A stretch of DNA of 49,287 bases, taken from Pyrinomonadaceae bacterium. Its GTDB lineage: Bacteria; Acidobacteriota; Blastocatellia; Pyrinomonadales; Pyrinomonadaceae. Positions 49,179 to 49,287 of this stretch are shown here, in pieces (the first letter of the stretch is position 1; every line of letters begins with the position of its first letter). Under the pieces are notes generated by a model. The model was not told the origin of the DNA. It searched no databases and was given only the letters and a program-made list of their open reading frames with translations. The stretch is from the NCBI GenBank assembly GCA_021463165.1, contig JAJTWY010000023.1:1-49287 (forward strand), written 5' to 3'. A program made the position numbers and the translations under genes.

Positions 49179-49287
49179 TTAGCGTTTGTTGCCGACTCTG
49201 GCCTCGCCGTCAAGGAATACGATCGGGATCAGCCTTCCATCGGCGGATGAAGTGGCTCGGGTTATGGTGTTGTCGGTCAGCGTGATC
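49179..49287 (-). CDS. C-terminal end of a leftward gene cut by the right edge
   Basis: A reverse frame enters from the right edge and runs 35 codons to a TAA at 49181-49179, ending in IPIVFLDGEARVGNKR. It has protein-like composition, but the piece is too short to assign. It would lie upstream of the GH5 gene on the same strand, with about 180 bases of featureless sequence between them. Confidence 0.4.
   Translation of the reverse strand, partial: ITLTDNTITRATSSADGRLIPIVFLDGEARVGNKR

Overview
The window looks like a chromosomal contig of a Gram-negative, moderately GC-rich heterotroph. Its best fit is Acidobacteriota, probably class Blastocatellia. I base this on family content (DUF4394/DUF11/Calx-beta surface proteins with Thr-Pro linkers, outer-membrane barrels with a carboxypeptidase-regulatory N-terminus, many c-type multihaem proteins, YacG, HU); the placement is inference and no rRNA gene is present. 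I saw no tRNA, rRNA, insertion sequence or CRISPR array.

Layout. (1) 1-8946 is mostly housekeeping and unlinked genes: a large surface protein cut by the left edge, a yacG / small membrane protein / MFS exporter operon, a membrane-associated hypothetical, a site-2-protease-like M50 peptidase, HU, a neutral zinc metallopeptidase, a TM2 protein and riboflavin synthase. (2) 8975-28615 is a pectin and uronate utilisation locus. Secreted enzymes (CE8-PL10 fusion, GH28, CE12, GH105, a secreted cupin, GH43) form a leftward unit that also carries a FadR-type GntR regulator. A divergent pair of units holds cytoplasmic catabolism (NagB-like protein, UxaA, KduI/IolB-like isomerase, KduD; then KdgK and Eda from their own promoter) and uptake (SDR, an M24 fold that has lost its metal ligands, an ExuT-like transporter). 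ATTGGT-N3-ACCAAT palindromes sit at the promoters of both arms and are probably the sites of the GntR protein. A C-terminal scrap resembling a TonB-dependent receptor lies just before the CE8-PL10 gene.

(3) 28616-47018 is the most unusual part: two divergent operons that look like one electron-transfer system spanning the envelope. Leftward: an outer-membrane barrel protein and a decahaem cytochrome fused to an LVIVD-type propeller. Rightward: a tandem GlcG/HbpS protein, a cysteine-containing secreted unknown, two nonahaem cytochromes, a tetrahaem cytochrome, a zinc-ribbon membrane protein, a membrane protein joining two cyclic-nucleotide-binding domains to four [4Fe-4S] clusters, an FHA domain joined through one membrane helix to a heptahaem domain, a membrane-anchored FeS/FAD/NAD(P) oxidoreductase, and a TPR protein. 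I count 39 CXXCH sites. Several of the last genes overlap by ATGA, so they are probably made together. The likely route is NAD(P)H - flavin/FeS - membrane FeS - periplasmic haems - outer-membrane barrel and cytochrome, with two signal-sensing domains (cNMP and phosphothreonine) built into the redox proteins. The direction of flow and the terminal donor or acceptor cannot be read from the sequence.

(4) 47054-49287 has a DUF488 protein, a secreted GH5 mannanase-like enzyme, and the tail of a leftward gene cut by the right edge.
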